From an archaeon (GTDB taxonomy: Archaea > Asgardarchaeota > Thorarchaeia > Thorarchaeales > Thorarchaeaceae), in assembly GCA_024275415.1 (NCBI GenBank), contig JAJRZD010000091.1:55470-119469 (forward strand): a DNA stretch of 64,000 nucleotides. Reading direction: 5' to 3'. Both the position numbers and the translations under genes were made by a program. The first letter of the stretch is position 1; each line of letters starts with the position of its first letter. The notes under the pieces are model-generated. The model did not search any database and had not been told where the DNA came from. It saw nothing but the letters and a program-made list of their open reading frames with translations. Below, piece after piece: positions 27,194-36,189 of the stretch.

Positions 27194-27766
27194 TTGAGAG
27201 TGAATCCTCCAAAAAGAAAGAAATATGTTGTCAAAGACATAGTGAATGCTCTCAAAAAAATCAATGCCACTCCTAGCGTCACCTATGATATTGGAAACCA
27301 ACTGGTGTATTCCCAGTGGTCTGCATGTTGCCAGAAGCTTGGGGATGACCACCCTATCTCAACGAGTTTCAAACGACTACTTGACTTTCTCCAAAGTGAT
27401 TATGAGGCAATGCTTGTCAGAGGCGAGTACTGGCGTACCAATGACACCCCAAATGCAGTATTCAACAAGTTTCTCAAGGAGCTACCTCAAGAGTTCCTCG
27501 CATACGAATTTGATCGCTCCCCTGACTACATTCATGACCTCCTGACTAGGGCCAAGAAACTGCGAGAAGCAGAGGTCGAGAAGCATAAGGCGATTCTTGC
27601 AAACCTCAAAAAACTTCTAGATGAGGATCCCAATAACCCAGACCTTTGGAATGAGCTACGGCTTGTCCTTTGGATCATCGGTGATTACAAGGAAGCAAGT
27701 GAGGCATTCAAGACCGCACGTGACTTGGGCTGGTCTGGAATCGTGTCTAGTGTCGTGGGACTATAA
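27194..27766 (+). CDS. TPR-like helical protein of unknown function
   Basis: A 190-aa protein. The N-terminal about 120 residues are helical with no known motif; the C-terminal 60 residues contain a tetratricopeptide-like repeat (L-L-D-E-D-P-N-N-P-D-L-W ... G-D-Y-K-E-A-S-E-A-F-K-T-A). It starts at TTG 27194 with CAGGAG about 8 nt upstream. It ends before a run of seven T. Function unknown; likely a protein-protein adaptor. Confidence 0.6.
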   Translation: MRVNPPKRKKYVVKDIVNALKKINATPSVTYDIGNQLVYSQWSACCQKLGDDHPISTSFKRLLDFLQSDYEAMLVRGEYWRTNDTPNAVFNKFLKELPQEFLAYEFDRSPDYIHDLLTRAKKLREAEVEKHKAILANLKKLLDEDPNNPDLWNELRLVLWIIGDYKEASEAFKTARDLGWSGIVSSVVGL

Positions 27767-27800
27767 AACCATCCTTTTAGGATATGTTGTCCCACACATC

Positions 27801-27807
27801 TTTTTTT
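27801..27807 (+). terminator. Poly-T tract after the TPR-like gene
   Basis: Seven consecutive T lie 34 nt after the stop of the TPR-like gene in an otherwise mixed sequence. Archaeal RNA polymerase terminates at such U-tracts without needing a hairpin. Confidence 0.4.
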
Positions 27808-27928
27808 GCGTACCAACAACGGCCGTTTACGACATTCAATGATTCTCAGTATAGCCTCCTTGTGAACACGTAGTAATGCATAAATCAATCTCTTTGGAGA
27901 ACTCGCTTGTTCTTGGAAGTGAGATCCT

Positions 27929-29947
27929 ATGGATTTTGATGTTTCCGAAGCAATGACCATTAAACTCCCAGCAGAACTGCCTCCATATCCTGAGTTCGAT
28001 CCCCAATACCGACGTGCTCCAAGCAGAGGATACAATCTGAATGAACAAGACACCATTCTTGCCGTAAAGAATGCCTTGAGATATGTTCATCCAAAACTGC
28101 ATGAGAAGCTAGCTCCTGAGTTCATAGAGGAATTGATGACGCGAGGAAGAATCTATGCCTATCGATTTCGACCTCCGGGTGCCATCAAGGCAAGACCGGT
28201 TGACGAGTATAAAGGAATCCTTGAGGCTCGCGCGCTACAGGTGATGATTGATAACAATCTTGATTTCGATGTGGCACTATATCCGTACGATCTCGTCACG
28301 TATGGAGAAAATGGGCAAGTTTTTCAGAATTGGCTACAGTACTGTTTGGTCAAGAAGTACCTTGAGGTGATGACCGAGGAGCAGACGCTGGTCGTGAGTT
28401 CGGGGCACCCACTTGGTCTATTTCCCTCGAAGCGAGATGCGCCACGAGTGATTTCTACCAATGGGTTGATGGTTGGGATGTTTGATACACCCGAGGACTT
28501 CCACCGGTCAGCAGCACTCGGAACAACCAATTATGGGCAGATGACAGCTGGCGGTTGGATGTATATAGGCCCACAAGGGATTGTTCATGGGACATACATC
28601 ACACTCCTGAACGCAGGCCGGATGTACTTGGGTTTGCCACAGGAACAGGATCTCAAAGGCATATTGTTCATCTCATCAGGACTTGGAGGGATGAGCGGTG
28701 CACAGGCAAAGGCAATCGAGATTGCCGGAGGTATCGGGGTCATCGCTGAGGTTGACAAGAGTCGCATCTTGACCCGTAGTGAACAGGGATGGCTTGGCAA
28801 GTGGTCTGATGACCTTGGTCAAGTGTTCGAATGGGTGGAAGAGCATAGAGCAAGTGGTATTCCGGTTTCTATTGGATATCTTGGGAACATCGTTGATGTA
28901 TGGCAGTATGTTGTTGACCACAATGTCAAAGTCGAGCTGGCATCAGACCAGACCTCCTGCCATGATGTCTATGGCGGAGGATACACTCCACAAGGAGTTT
29001 CATTCACAGAGGGTAGAGAGTTACTGAATACTGACCGTGATGCCTTCAACAGGCTTGTTGACAAGTCATTGGTCACTCAGTTCAGGCTCATTAAGAAGAT
29101 GACAGAGCGAGGTACTTTCTTCTGGGACTACGGTAATAGCTTTATGAAAGCAGTCTTTGATGCAGGGGCTAACGACATTGCGAGGAATGGCGTGGACACA
29201 AATGACGGCTTTATTTTTCCATCGTATGTAGAGGACATAATGGGTCCCATTTGTTTCGACTATGGCTATGGGCCTTTCAGGTGGGTATGTCTCAGCGGCA
29301 AACATGATGATCTGGTCACCACCGACCATATCGCAATGGCAAACATTGACCCGAATCGCAGAGCGCAGGATCGCGACAACTACGTATGGATACGAGATGC
29401 TGAGAAGAACGCGCTCGTGGTAGGATCCCAGGCACGAATCCTGTATGCCGATGCAGTCGGGAGAGTAAACATTGCTCTTGCGTTCAACAAGGCCGTTCGA
29501 GAGGGTAAGGTCGGTCCGATCATGCTTGGACGTGATCATCACGATACGAGCGGTACTGACTCTCCTTTCAGAGAGACCGCAAACATCCGTGACGGTAGCA
29601 ATATCACCAGTGACATGGCCCACCACTGTTGGTCTGGGAATGCCTCCAGAGGAATGACTTTGTGTGTGTTATCCAATGGGGGTGGCGTAGGCACAGGGAA
29701 GGCAATCAATGGAGGTTTTGGCTTGGTTCTTGATGGGAGTGACCGAGTGGATGCGATCATCAAGAGTGCCCTCGACTGGGATGTTATGTGTGGCGTATCG
29801 AGACGTGCATGGGCGCGGAATGACCACGCCATTGAAACAGTCATCGAATGGAACCGGAAGATGGATGGAGCAGGGCATATCACAATACCTTATGTGTCTG
29901 AGGAGGGCCTTGTTGAGGATATTGTGCGTGCGTCACTGAGATCCTAG
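27929..29947 (+). CDS. hutU: Urocanate hydratase (urocanase)
   Basis: A 672-aa enzyme that converts urocanate to imidazolonepropionate in histidine degradation, using tightly bound NAD+. The N-terminal half contains V-S-S-G-H-P-L-G, the Y-G-Q-M-T-A-G-G segment, the NAD-binding stretch S-S-G-L-G-G-M-S-G-A-Q-A-K-A and the D-Q-T-S-C-H region; the C-terminal part has F-R-W-V-C-L-S-G. Length is about 100 residues above the common bacterial enzyme but in line with the longer urocanases. A TATA-like gcataaatc lies about 45 nt ahead. It converges tail to tail with the unknown 459-aa gene, 4 nt apart. Confidence 0.95.
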   Translation: MDFDVSEAMTIKLPAELPPYPEFDPQYRRAPSRGYNLNEQDTILAVKNALRYVHPKLHEKLAPEFIEELMTRGRIYAYRFRPPGAIKARPVDEYKGILEARALQVMIDNNLDFDVALYPYDLVTYGENGQVFQNWLQYCLVKKYLEVMTEEQTLVVSSGHPLGLFPSKRDAPRVISTNGLMVGMFDTPEDFHRSAALGTTNYGQMTAGGWMYIGPQGIVHGTYITLLNAGRMYLGLPQEQDLKGILFISSGLGGMSGAQAKAIEIAGGIGVIAEVDKSRILTRSEQGWLGKWSDDLGQVFEWVEEHRASGIPVSIGYLGNIVDVWQYVVDHNVKVELASDQTSCHDVYGGGYTPQGVSFTEGRELLNTDRDAFNRLVDKSLVTQFRLIKKMTERGTFFWDYGNSFMKAVFDAGANDIARNGVDTNDGFIFPSYVEDIMGPICFDYGYGPFRWVCLSGKHDDLVTTDHIAMANIDPNRRAQDRDNYVWIRDAEKNALVVGSQARILYADAVGRVNIALAFNKAVREGKVGPIMLGRDHHDTSGTDSPFRETANIRDGSNITSDMAHHCWSGNASRGMTLCVLSNGGGVGTGKAINGGFGLVLDGSDRVDAIIKSALDWDVMCGVSRRAWARNDHAIETVIEWNRKMDGAGHITIPYVSEEGLVEDIVRASLRS

Positions 29948-29951
29948 CTGG

Positions 29952-31331
29952 TCAGTTCTTCCTCGGATCCGTCGCCTGAATAATAGCAGTCACTGCATCC
30001 TGATTGAACCCCTTGAATCCATGACCCCTCTGGATAATCTCCAGATGGCTTCCGATTGCACCGTTCTCGCTAAATACTTTCATCCCTTCTTCCGAGATGA
30101 CACCATCTTCTAGAAGGCGCGATAGACGTCGTTTGTCCACCTCTCTTCTCACAGCCTTGGAAAATGATTGTTTGAGGAAGTCGAAGTGGGAGAATGGAGC
30201 GAGCACTCCTGCGCTAAGGCTATCGAGTGCGGTTCGGGCGTGGGCATAGTCTACTTTGGCCGCAAGATGGTGCAGACCCCCTTGCAACATGCTTTCTCCG
30301 TGCAACGCGACCCAGAGGCCGACTGTCCCAAACCTGTCGGACTCGTCCATCCCTATATCTGCGAATGGTTTTCCCTTTTCCTCGTCAGTGATATCCACAT
30401 CAGCAAAGACCACAATGCCACACTCGGGATGTTCCATGACCTGTGCTCCCCATCCAGCTTGTTGTCCCGCAAAGAACTGCTCTCTGCGCACAAAGCCTAA
30501 TACTTCTAAAATGGCTATCAGTGTCGAGAAACAGCTCCTTGATGACCGATAGGTGTGATGGTCATCATTCGCCCATCCGATGCCATATCTATCCTGCCTG
30601 TTCTTTTGTATCCGCCCCACAACATCACGGCTTTCCCAATACTGCCGTTCTGCCCTGAAGAACGCATCACATACCCTTGAAACACCTAGATTCGAAACGG
30701 ATGTTCTCACTAGGTCGAAGGTGTATTCGAGTCCGTCGCAGTCATCATCAAAGCGCCTCCGACGTGTATAGAACAAGTCTAGCACACGCAGGTATTCCGC
30801 AACATCTTCTGTATCTGTGACAGGAAATCGCGAAAAGCCTGAATATCCTCTTCGCTCCACTGCTGATAGTATGTGGTTTCCTCCGAGCGTGATGGTCGCC
30901 ACCCTATATGGTGTGAATGGCGCTCCTATTATGACATTTCCTGCCCCAATCATCTGGATGAAATGGCTCAAAGATTCTGTCCTTATCACGATCTCAATGG
31001 CGCCTTCCTCGACCACGATAACAGGAAAAAGGGTCGATCGGTTGTGGACGAACAGTGTGGCGATATCGGGGTTATCAATTTTGAAGTCATCACCAATCTC
31101 GAATCCGAAGTCGAAGAGTTTGTCTTCGATACGCGAGTCCTTTGGGACAATGATATGATCTATCAAGTCAAAAAAGCGCAAGGACGCATTGTCCATCATT
31201 GCTGTGGCAAGTCGCGCAGCGACTTGGTTTTTCGAAAGGAACTCTTCGACTATTTCCTGCAAGAATCTCTCTGCCTCCGAGTGTAATCCCCAATTGAAGT
31301 CTTCCAAGCGTATCACCTTTCGCACGTACAT
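29952..31331 (-). CDS. Unrecognised 459-aa protein embedded in the histidine-degradation cluster
   Basis: A soluble 459-aa protein with no signal peptide or membrane helix. Visible points: a beta-rich middle (about 100-180) with I-V-V-E-E-G-A-I-E-I-V-I, a segment R-R-G-Y-S-G-F-S-R-F-P, an R-R-R-R-F-D-D-D-C-D cluster (about 192-201), G-I-G-W-A-N-D-D-H-H-T-Y-R-S-S-R (about 255-270) and D-I-T-D-E-E-K-G-K-P-F-A-D-I-G-M-D-E-S-D. The clustered Asp and His could bind a metal. It lies between hutU (convergent, 4 nt) and hutH (divergent). The window encodes HutH, HutU and HutI but none of the usual last-step enzymes (HutG, HutF/HutG', formiminotransferase), so this protein is a candidate for that step or for a regulator. 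I do not recognise the family. Confidence 0.7.
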   Translation of the reverse strand: MYVRKVIRLEDFNWGLHSEAERFLQEIVEEFLSKNQVAARLATAMMDNASLRFFDLIDHIIVPKDSRIEDKLFDFGFEIGDDFKIDNPDIATLFVHNRSTLFPVIVVEEGAIEIVIRTESLSHFIQMIGAGNVIIGAPFTPYRVATITLGGNHILSAVERRGYSGFSRFPVTDTEDVAEYLRVLDLFYTRRRRFDDDCDGLEYTFDLVRTSVSNLGVSRVCDAFFRAERQYWESRDVVGRIQKNRQDRYGIGWANDDHHTYRSSRSCFSTLIAILEVLGFVRREQFFAGQQAGWGAQVMEHPECGIVVFADVDITDEEKGKPFADIGMDESDRFGTVGLWVALHGESMLQGGLHHLAAKVDYAHARTALDSLSAGVLAPFSHFDFLKQSFSKAVRREVDKRRLSRLLEDGVISEEGMKVFSENGAIGSHLEIIQRGHGFKGFNQDAVTAIIQATDPRKN

Positions 31332-31474
31332 TTGCCTCTCATGAAATAAAAGGATTGGGCAAAAATGGTCATGGTACTTCCATTGAACGATAATTACTAA
31401 AGCAATACGATACCGAGAGTTATCATCGAGTCCCCATCGGTTCCAAAATTGGACAGTTCTGTGAGGGAATCTCT

Positions 31475-33007
31475 ATGGCGGTTGTGATTGACGGAAACAC
31501 CCTTACAATTGAGGATGTAGTGAATGTCGCAAGACATAATTTCAAGGTTCTTCTTTCTAATGGGGCAAGAAAACGGGTTCTGCTGAGCCGAAATGTGGTA
31601 GACCGTGCGCTAGAGGAAGGACGTACCGTCTATGGTGTGAACACTGGCTTTGGAGACCTCGCCAACGTTTCTATAGGCAGTGATGACCTGGCCGCCCTGC
31701 AAGTGAATCTTATCAGAAGTCATAGCGTCGGAGTTGGCAGTCCATTCCCATCCGAAGTTGTACGTGGGATGATGGTTCTGAGAGCGAACGCATTGGCAAA
31801 GGGATTCTCTGGAGTCCGAGTGGAAGTCATTGAAACGTTGCTTGAGATGCTGAACAAGGGTGTTGTGCCAGTCGTACCTGAACAGGGGTCTGTAGGGTCA
31901 AGCGGCGATCTTGCTCCTCTGGCGCATATGGTTCTAGTGATGATTGGTGAAGGCGAGGCTCTCTATGATGGCATGCGGATGGATGGGAGTGATGCTTTAA
32001 AGAAAGCAGGAATCAAGCCACTTGCGCTGCAGGCAAAGGAAGGTGTGGCCCTCATCAACGGCACTCAACCAATGACCGCGATTGCAGTGCTTACAGTCCA
32101 TGATTCCATGCGACTTGTGCGGAACGCTTTAATTGGCGCTGCTATGTCTCTGGAGGCGCTCAAAGGAACCAGGGCCGCATTCGATAAGAGGATTCATGAC
32201 CTCCGTCCCCATGAGGGACAGAATGACATTGCTGATGCCATGCTCAGCCTTCTTCAAGACAGCGAGATCAACCGTTCACATGTCGATTGTGGAAAGGTTC
32301 AGGATGCCTATTCACTTCGGTGCATACCTCAAGTCCTCGGTGCATCTCTAGATACGATTCGTTATGTGCGGAGTGTCATCGAAACCGAGATTAACTCTGC
32401 CACCGACAACCCGTTAGTCTTTCCCGATGATTATGATGTCATCTCAGGGGGCAATTTTCACGGCCAGCCAATTGCGCTTGTCATGGACTTCCTTGGCATC
32501 GCCCTTTCGGAGATAGCGAACGTTTCTGAAAGAAGAATCAACAGATTGGTGAATCCTGATCTGAGTGGTCTTCCGGCGTTCCTTATCGAGGATAGCGGGC
32601 TCCGTTCAGGTATGATGATCGTTCAGTACACAGCCGCTGCATTAGTTTCTGAGAACAAGGTGTTAGCCCATCCCGCGAGTGTTGATTCGATACCTACTAG
32701 TGCTGACCAAGAAGATCATGTCAGCATGGGAACTATCGCAGCAAGAAAGGCACGGAAGATTCTCGAAAATGTAACAAATGTCATTGCCATTGAGATTCTC
32801 TGTGCGGCGCAAGGTATTGACCTCCTCTCTCCTCTCAAACCCTCTGAACCTCTGCAGAATGTGTTAGAAACGATACGAAGCAATGTTACGAAGTTAGAGG
32901 AGGATCGGGCACTGCACAAAGACATAGCACAGATTCGGAATATGATTCTCTCAAACATGCTTGTGGATGGAGTGGAAGAAGCAGGAATAGTCCTGTTAGA
33001 GGAGTAA
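31475..33007 (+). CDS. hutH: Histidine ammonia-lyase with Ser-Ser-Gly at the cofactor site
   Basis: A 510-aa enzyme of the aromatic amino acid lyase family that removes ammonia from histidine to give urocanate. Family segments Y-G-V-N-T-G-F-G (about 52-59), G-S-V-G-x-S-G-D-L-A-P-L-A-H (about 138-151) and N-P-L-V-F near 312 are present. The self-made MIO cofactor normally forms from Ala-Ser-Gly; here codon TCA (31898-31900) gives Ser142-Ser143-Gly144. The rest of the loop is conserved. ATG 31475 with GAGGGA upstream. It is divergent from the unknown 459-aa gene. Confidence 0.94.
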   Translation: MAVVIDGNTLTIEDVVNVARHNFKVLLSNGARKRVLLSRNVVDRALEEGRTVYGVNTGFGDLANVSIGSDDLAALQVNLIRSHSVGVGSPFPSEVVRGMMVLRANALAKGFSGVRVEVIETLLEMLNKGVVPVVPEQGSVGSSGDLAPLAHMVLVMIGEGEALYDGMRMDGSDALKKAGIKPLALQAKEGVALINGTQPMTAIAVLTVHDSMRLVRNALIGAAMSLEALKGTRAAFDKRIHDLRPHEGQNDIADAMLSLLQDSEINRSHVDCGKVQDAYSLRCIPQVLGASLDTIRYVRSVIETEINSATDNPLVFPDDYDVISGGNFHGQPIALVMDFLGIALSEIANVSERRINRLVNPDLSGLPAFLIEDSGLRSGMMIVQYTAAALVSENKVLAHPASVDSIPTSADQEDHVSMGTIAARKARKILENVTNVIAIEILCAAQGIDLLSPLKPSEPLQNVLETIRSNVTKLEEDRALHKDIAQIRNMILSNMLVDGVEEAGIVLLEE

Positions 33008-33111
33008 TGCCTGGAAAACATCATATTCCCTGATGATGCTAGGAGATAACCCTGATTGTTTCTTTTATTGATGGGCACAATCTCACATGTAATCCAGTGC
33101 CAATCGTGAAA

Positions 33112-33120
33112 GTTTATGTA
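33112..33120 (+). promoter_or_regulatory. Candidate TATA box of the DtxR-type regulator gene
   Basis: gtttatgta lies about 20 nt ahead of a perfect palindrome and about 58 nt ahead of the TTG start. This spacing would place initiation within or beside the palindrome. Confidence 0.4.
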
Positions 33121-33139
33121 GGCCTGAGATAACGAATTG

Positions 33140-33153
33140 TTAGACATGTCTAA
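33140..33153. promoter_or_regulatory. Perfect 14-bp palindrome, candidate DtxR/MntR-type operator
   Basis: TTAGACATGTCTAA equals its own reverse complement and lies between the candidate TATA box and the start of a DtxR-family gene. Metal regulators of this family bind such inverted repeats and often control their own gene. I found no second perfect copy in the window. Confidence 0.6.
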
Positions 33154-33177
33154 AAAATAGAAGTCAGGTGACAGCGT

Positions 33178-33612
33178 TTGGCAGATCTATCGAAGGCTAT
33201 GGAGCAATATTTGGAAACAATCCACAGGATTGAACGTGAGGGTGGGACTGCAAGTGTTTCTGACATTGCAGAAGTGATGGGCGTTAAAGCTCCAAGTGTG
33301 ACTTATGTGATGCAAAAGTTGTCACAGCCCGAATATGGATTGGTCAATTACGAAAAATACAATCGTGCGGTTTCACTGACCGAAAAAGGGCGTAGTATCG
33401 CTATGCGATTGGAAAATATCCATTCAACTCTTCGATGGTTCTTTGAGATGATCGGACTAGACCCTCAAATTGCGGATACAGATGCCTGCGAGATTGAACA
33501 TTTTATGCATCCTGAAACTGTGGCGAAATTGCTAGAATTTGTCGAATGGGTGCGAGATGAGCCGGAGGCAGGTGAAATGCTTCTGAGCTTCAGGGAAGCA
33601 AAGTATGGCTGA
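33178..33612 (+). CDS. DtxR/MntR-family metal-dependent transcriptional regulator
   Basis: A 144-aa protein with an N-terminal winged helix (S-V-S-D-I-A-E-V-M-G-V-K-A-P-S-V-T-Y-V, about 25-43) and a dimerisation domain that has the metal-ligand pattern A-C-E-I-E-H (about 103-108), as in MntR/IdeR. It lacks the third SH3-like domain, so it is of the short MntR type. TTG start 33178 with AGGTGA upstream. It converges with hutI (8 nt apart). It probably binds the palindrome in its own promoter; a link to the metal importer at 13-16 kb is possible but no matching operator is seen there. Confidence 0.9.
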   Translation: MADLSKAMEQYLETIHRIEREGGTASVSDIAEVMGVKAPSVTYVMQKLSQPEYGLVNYEKYNRAVSLTEKGRSIAMRLENIHSTLRWFFEMIGLDPQIADTDACEIEHFMHPETVAKLLEFVEWVRDEPEAGEMLLSFREAKYG

Positions 33613-33620
33613 ATGGACTA

Positions 33621-34892
33621 TTAGGTTCCGAACCTAGTATGTACTACCTGTCCGTTCACAATGACTGTATGGACAAGATTCATCCCGAACCTGTATGCGA
33701 GGTATTCTGGATTCGGGCAATCTAAGATTATTATATCAGCGCGTTTTCCTACTTCTATGCTTCCCAATCTATCGGCCTTGTCAATCGCATGTGCCGCATT
33801 GATTGTCAGGGCTGAGATGACTTCTCTGGGATGCATCTTCATCTTATAACAAGCCAATGCGGTCGTGAAGAATAGTGACTCGTTCGCACAATTTGGGTTG
33901 AAGTCGGTTGCGAGTGCCACTGGTAGCTCCATCTCTATCATCTCTCTTGCCCGAGCATACTCGGTGTCTAAGCTAAAGGCTGTGCCAGGGAGCAATGTGG
34001 CTATCGTCCCTGCCTTCCTCATCGCTTCCAGCCCATCATCAGAGGCCATCAATAGATGATCTGCAGAAACCGCCCCGACCTCCGCGGCCAGCTCAGCACC
34101 TCCCAGCTGGACTATCTCATCAGCATGTACCTTGAGTTTCATCCCGTGTTCTTTTCCCTTGAGGAGAATCCTTCTGGACTGCTCCACGTCAAAAACTCCC
34201 TTCTCACAGAATACATCGCAGAACTCGGCTGTACCACTCCTAGCTACTGCAGGAATCATCTCTTCCACGATCACATCAACATAGTCCTCTGTGCGCCCCT
34301 CATACTCGGGAGGCACTGCATGTGCTCCCAAAAAAGTCGAGGTTATCTCTGTAGGCAGCATGTCCCGTAGGTCATTGATAGCCTGTAGCATCTTGATTTC
34401 GTTCTTCGTGTCAAGACCATATCCACTCTTGGCTTCGATTGCCGTAGTTCCCTCTTGGATCATCCTCTGGGCAAAACCAAATGCATTGCCTGTCAGAGTC
34501 ATTTGGCTGGCATCTCTGGTTGCACGAAGCGTATTGAGTATGCCACCGCCCGCATTGAGGATCTCCATGTATGACATTCCATCCAATTTCATGGCAAAGT
34601 CCTGTTCACGAGATCCCGCAAACAGAAGATGGGTGTGACTATCAACGAACCCTGGCAAGACCAGCATACTTGGAAGATCCATCTGTGAAAATGTATCGCT
34701 CTCGATATCACTCAAGACATCTTTTGTTGTGCCCACAGCTGTAATGATTCCGTTGCTTATCGCTATGGCTCCATCTTCGATTATCGAGAGCTCCTTCATA
34801 TCTGCCCCTGTCTTGGGACTATCACTATATCCCGCCAGTGTGGCAACCTGCTTGATATTTGTGAGCACAAGATTCGGACTCATGACAATCAC
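33621..34892 (-). CDS. hutI: Imidazolonepropionase
   Basis: A 423-aa amidohydrolase that opens the imidazolone ring to give N-formimino-glutamate. Metal-binding D-S-H-T-H-L-L-F-A-G-S-R-E (about 84-96), H-A-D-E-I (about 257), S-A-D-H-L-L and A-T-D-F-N-P-N are intact, and A-K-S-G-Y-G-L-D is family-typical. M4 at 34883 is an alternative start. It shares the hut region with hutU and hutH but is on the opposite strand, so the pathway is encoded by at least three transcripts. Confidence 0.95.
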   Translation of the reverse strand: MIVMSPNLVLTNIKQVATLAGYSDSPKTGADMKELSIIEDGAIAISNGIITAVGTTKDVLSDIESDTFSQMDLPSMLVLPGFVDSHTHLLFAGSREQDFAMKLDGMSYMEILNAGGGILNTLRATRDASQMTLTGNAFGFAQRMIQEGTTAIEAKSGYGLDTKNEIKMLQAINDLRDMLPTEITSTFLGAHAVPPEYEGRTEDYVDVIVEEMIPAVARSGTAEFCDVFCEKGVFDVEQSRRILLKGKEHGMKLKVHADEIVQLGGAELAAEVGAVSADHLLMASDDGLEAMRKAGTIATLLPGTAFSLDTEYARAREMIEMELPVALATDFNPNCANESLFFTTALACYKMKMHPREVISALTINAAHAIDKADRLGSIEVGKRADIIILDCPNPEYLAYRFGMNLVHTVIVNGQVVHTRFGT

Positions 34893-34996
34893 ATTGTGGT
34901 ACTCATATGAGACCTGTATATTTATGATACCATTTGGGTGGGATTAATTAGGGAGTGCGATGAGCACCCAGCAAATCACACAGGCAGTTGCAACAA

Positions 34997-35578
34997 ATGG
35001 AGTATCTCATTCTCAGTTGGGACGACGTCTACAACCTGACCCTACAGCTCTCCGAGCGGATCGTTGAGAGCGGGTTTGTGCCAGATCTTATAGTCGGTAT
35101 AGCTCGAGGAGGCTGGATTCCAGCACGTATCTTGTCTGATGTCCTGTATGCCCATGCTATGTTCAATGTGCGTATCGAGTATTATACAGACTTGGGAATA
35201 CATGGCAGGGAGCCTAAGATAACTCAACCATTGTCCGTCCCTATCGAGGGCAAGAATGTGTTGATAATAGATGAAGTCGCTGACTCGGGTGAGAGCTTGC
35301 ATCATGCCATCGAGTATATCCAGAGTCTGGGAGTCAAGGAAGTAAGGAGTGCCGTGCTTCATCTCAAGCCGACTTCTCGGGTTGTCCCTGACTTCTACAT
35401 GCAATGTGTGACCAGCTGGACTGTGTATCCGTGGGAGCTCCGCGAGTCCATCATCGCACTCGTACAGAAGTTCAAGGATGAAGACCCTACTATGGATATG
35501 AAGGCAATTCGAAACAAGTTGGTTTTCGAAGTGGGATTCGATCCGACTGTGGCTGATTACTTTATTAAACGTCTTTGA
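34997..35578 (+). CDS. Purine-type phosphoribosyltransferase
   Basis: A 193-aa PRTase with the PRPP-binding motif V-L-I-I-D-E-V-A-D-S-G-E-S-L (about 90-103) and the early G-I-A-R-G-G-W-I-P-A segment, resembling archaeal hypoxanthine/xanthine-guanine PRTases. It probably salvages purine bases. A TTG at 34988 adds three residues (M-Q-Q) and is an alternative; ATG 34997 gives the family-like M-E-Y-L-I-L-S-W. It precedes cgi121 by 19 nt and may share its transcript. Confidence 0.85.
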   Translation: MEYLILSWDDVYNLTLQLSERIVESGFVPDLIVGIARGGWIPARILSDVLYAHAMFNVRIEYYTDLGIHGREPKITQPLSVPIEGKNVLIIDEVADSGESLHHAIEYIQSLGVKEVRSAVLHLKPTSRVVPDFYMQCVTSWTVYPWELRESIIALVQKFKDEDPTMDMKAIRNKLVFEVGFDPTVADYFIKRL

Positions 35579-35597
35579 ATCAAACTGAGGGAATGAC

Positions 35598-36179
35598 TTG
35601 CTAGTAGACCGTTTAATTGCTCCCGAAGGCCCGTTATTCGTAGGGGTTTCAGAGCTTGAGAATGAAAAGAACCTTACAAAAGACGAATTGATTGCTATTG
35701 CTGTGAACAATGCCTGCGATGTGCTGGCGATGCAGCTGTTCGACTCATCTCTCATTGTTGACGCGCACCACCTTGTTGTTGCCGCTCAGAATGCCGTCAA
35801 TGCATGGTACGGGAAATATGCTCAGGCAAGGTCTCTCGACGTAGAGATTGCCATCTTTGCATCGGGGCAAAATCAGATTGGGAAAGCACTCGATACCTTT
35901 GGAGTGAAAGATAATCTGAAGCAAATCGCAGTGGTGATAATTAGTAATGATAAGGATGTAATTAGGAGATGCCTGATCAATCTACAGGAAAAAGTTGGTT
36001 CTCCTCTTCAAGTCCAGTTTGCATCTGACCTGTGTCGTTTCAAATCTATCATGCGTGTATTTGACATCAATGAGCAGGAACTTGAAGCAATCTCTGAGGG
36101 GGTAGGAGCCATCAGCACTCGAGAAGCATTGTTGCGGTGCGTCGCAAGTCGAGTCAGTACTGTCGCTTTAGAAGCATAG
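35598..36179 (+). CDS. cgi121: KEOPS subunit Cgi121
   Basis: A 193-aa protein matching Cgi121, the KEOPS subunit that holds the tRNA 3' CCA end and touches Bud32. A-I-F-A-S-G-Q-N-Q-I-G-K-A-L-D-T-F-G (about 92-109) is the strongest family segment, with H-H-L-V-V-A-A-Q-N-A-V before it. It starts at TTG 35598 with GAGGGA about 7 nt upstream. It ends 11 nt before the convergent THUMP gene, which lies next to sua5, so three tRNA-modification genes meet here. Confidence 0.85.
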   Translation: MLVDRLIAPEGPLFVGVSELENEKNLTKDELIAIAVNNACDVLAMQLFDSSLIVDAHHLVVAAQNAVNAWYGKYAQARSLDVEIAIFASGQNQIGKALDTFGVKDNLKQIAVVIISNDKDVIRRCLINLQEKVGSPLQVQFASDLCRFKSIMRVFDINEQELEAISEGVGAISTREALLRCVASRVSTVALEA

Positions 36180-36189
36180 CACACTTCTC

